Below are positions 34,271 to 34,721 of a stretch of 34,721 nt of DNA, piece by piece. The translations under genes were made by a program, and so were the position numbers. The DNA is from Terana coerulea. Taxonomy: Eukaryota > Basidiomycota > Agaricomycetes > Polyporales > Phanerochaetaceae. Each line of letters begins with the position of its first letter. The first letter of the stretch is position 1. Under the pieces are notes generated by a model that was not told the DNA's origin, did not search any database, and saw only the letters and a program-made list of their open reading frames with translations. The stretch covers positions 1 to 34,721 of the forward strand of contig JAKOGH010000764.1 of assembly GCA_024811115.1 (NCBI GenBank). The letters are read 5' to 3'.

Positions 34271-34721
34271 GGCCAGGGTAGTGGTGTATGTAAGTATGTT
34301 ACTGACAGATACAACACACAGGTGGGCATGGCGCAGTGCAGGTGAGTATGGTGCATGGTGCATGGGCTTACCTGCACAGTACAAGTTTGTTGTGTTAGGT
34401 AGCTTAGTCTTGTATGTAGATAACTAAATATGCAATACAGAGCATCAGGTTAAATTAAGAAGGGTTTCTCAGATGACTAGTCAAGCAGTAGTGGTATTAT
34501 AGCTGCATGTAAGGAACAAAATAGGACAGTAAGGAAACAAATAGCTGAGAAGGACTGTACTACAATATATAGAATAATTAAGACAATTAGCAAAGGACCT
34601 CACTAAACTGCCTTATTGGCCTAATGTATCTATTTATCTAGTTGTGTTACTTTGAAGCTTATGTGCAATGAATTAGTGCTTATCAATGCATTAGGCAGGA
34701 AGTAAGGGGTTTTTTCAGATG

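Larger units (their letters stand above)
32314..34721. mobile_element. Composite TIR element, copy R (2.4 kb)
   Basis: Starts CATCTGGAAAAACCCC and ends, reverse-complemented, CATCTGAAAAAACCCC, so the terminal inverted repeats match for about 17 bp with one or two mismatches. Contents in order: AT-rich block (32340-33150), tRNA-derived promoter unit (33190-33270), conserved transition (33300-33610), CpG-rich tandem repeat (33660-34270), AT-rich tail (34380-34721). No transposase-like frame is visible. The last base of the TIR is the last base of the window, so a target-site duplication cannot be tested. Compared with copy L it is intact and keeps its CpG sites, so it is probably younger or protected. 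Confidence 0.78.

Noticed and set aside
33661..34377. Long open frames (up to 238 codons) on both strands in the GC-rich array
   Set aside because: They overlap in several frames, have Ala/Arg/Cys/Pro-biased composition and follow the tandem-repeat unit; GC-rich sequence simply lacks stops.
21789..34721. Copies L and R as the two long LTRs of the chromovirus
   Set aside because: At first attractive because they are direct repeats flanking gag-pol, but each copy has terminal inverted repeats, and integrase tail plus chromodomain continue beyond the outer side of copy L.
1..34721. CRISPR array, bacterial operon signals or Shine-Dalgarno sites
   Set aside because: Spliceosomal introns and fungal retroelements show a eukaryotic genome; no regularly spaced short repeats were seen.

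Overview
The window looks like a piece of a mushroom-forming fungus (Agaricomycetes). Genes have many short introns (46-70 nt), and the retroelements and the multi-copy zinc-finger gene at 13.7-20.0 kb are of types I know mainly from that class. No assignment below genus or family level is attempted. All homology statements come from reading motifs, not from searches.

Region 1 (about 1.0-11.3 kb) is a compact secondary-metabolite-type cluster. It holds a UbiA-type aromatic prenyltransferase (995-2197, +, six exons, 302 aa, intact), a cytochrome P450 (2478-4547, -, eleven exons, 506 aa, intact), a class I O-methyltransferase (6901-8741, +, nine exons, one apparent -1 frameshift and a GC-AG intron) and a second P450 (9252-11317, -). 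The second P450 is a clear paralogue of the first but carries two single-base deletions and a probable stop at a splice junction. Prenylation of an aromatic core followed by oxidation and O-methylation is the expected logic, so a prenylated phenol or quinone (meroterpenoid-like) product is a reasonable guess. No polyketide synthase or other core-forming gene is visible, and the cluster may continue to the left of the window.

Region 2 (11.3-20.9 kb) is repeat-rich. A possible MITE (11880-12433) is followed by a long decayed minus-strand gene (13681-20033) of a basidiomycete multi-copy family with zinc fingers at both ends. That gene is split by two solo LTRs in opposite orientations, each with a perfect 5-bp target-site duplication.

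Region 3 (20.9-34.7 kb) is a nest. A dead Ty3/Gypsy chromovirus on the minus strand (gag, protease, RT-RNase H, integrase, chromodomain; 20955 to about 32271) is interrupted between integrase and chromodomain by a 4.1-kb TIR element (copy L, 21789-25890). Copy L is itself interrupted by a 1473-bp near-perfect palindrome with two 680-bp arms (23268-24740). A second copy of the TIR element (copy R, 32314-34721) ends exactly at the window end. The TIR element is odd: an AT-rich half, an internal tRNA-derived Pol III promoter unit, and a GC-rich tandem-repeat half. Copy R keeps its CpG sites, whereas copy L has lost many of them to TpG/CpA, which points to methylation-driven or RIP-like decay. The composite TIR element and the embedded giant hairpin are the most unusual things in the window.
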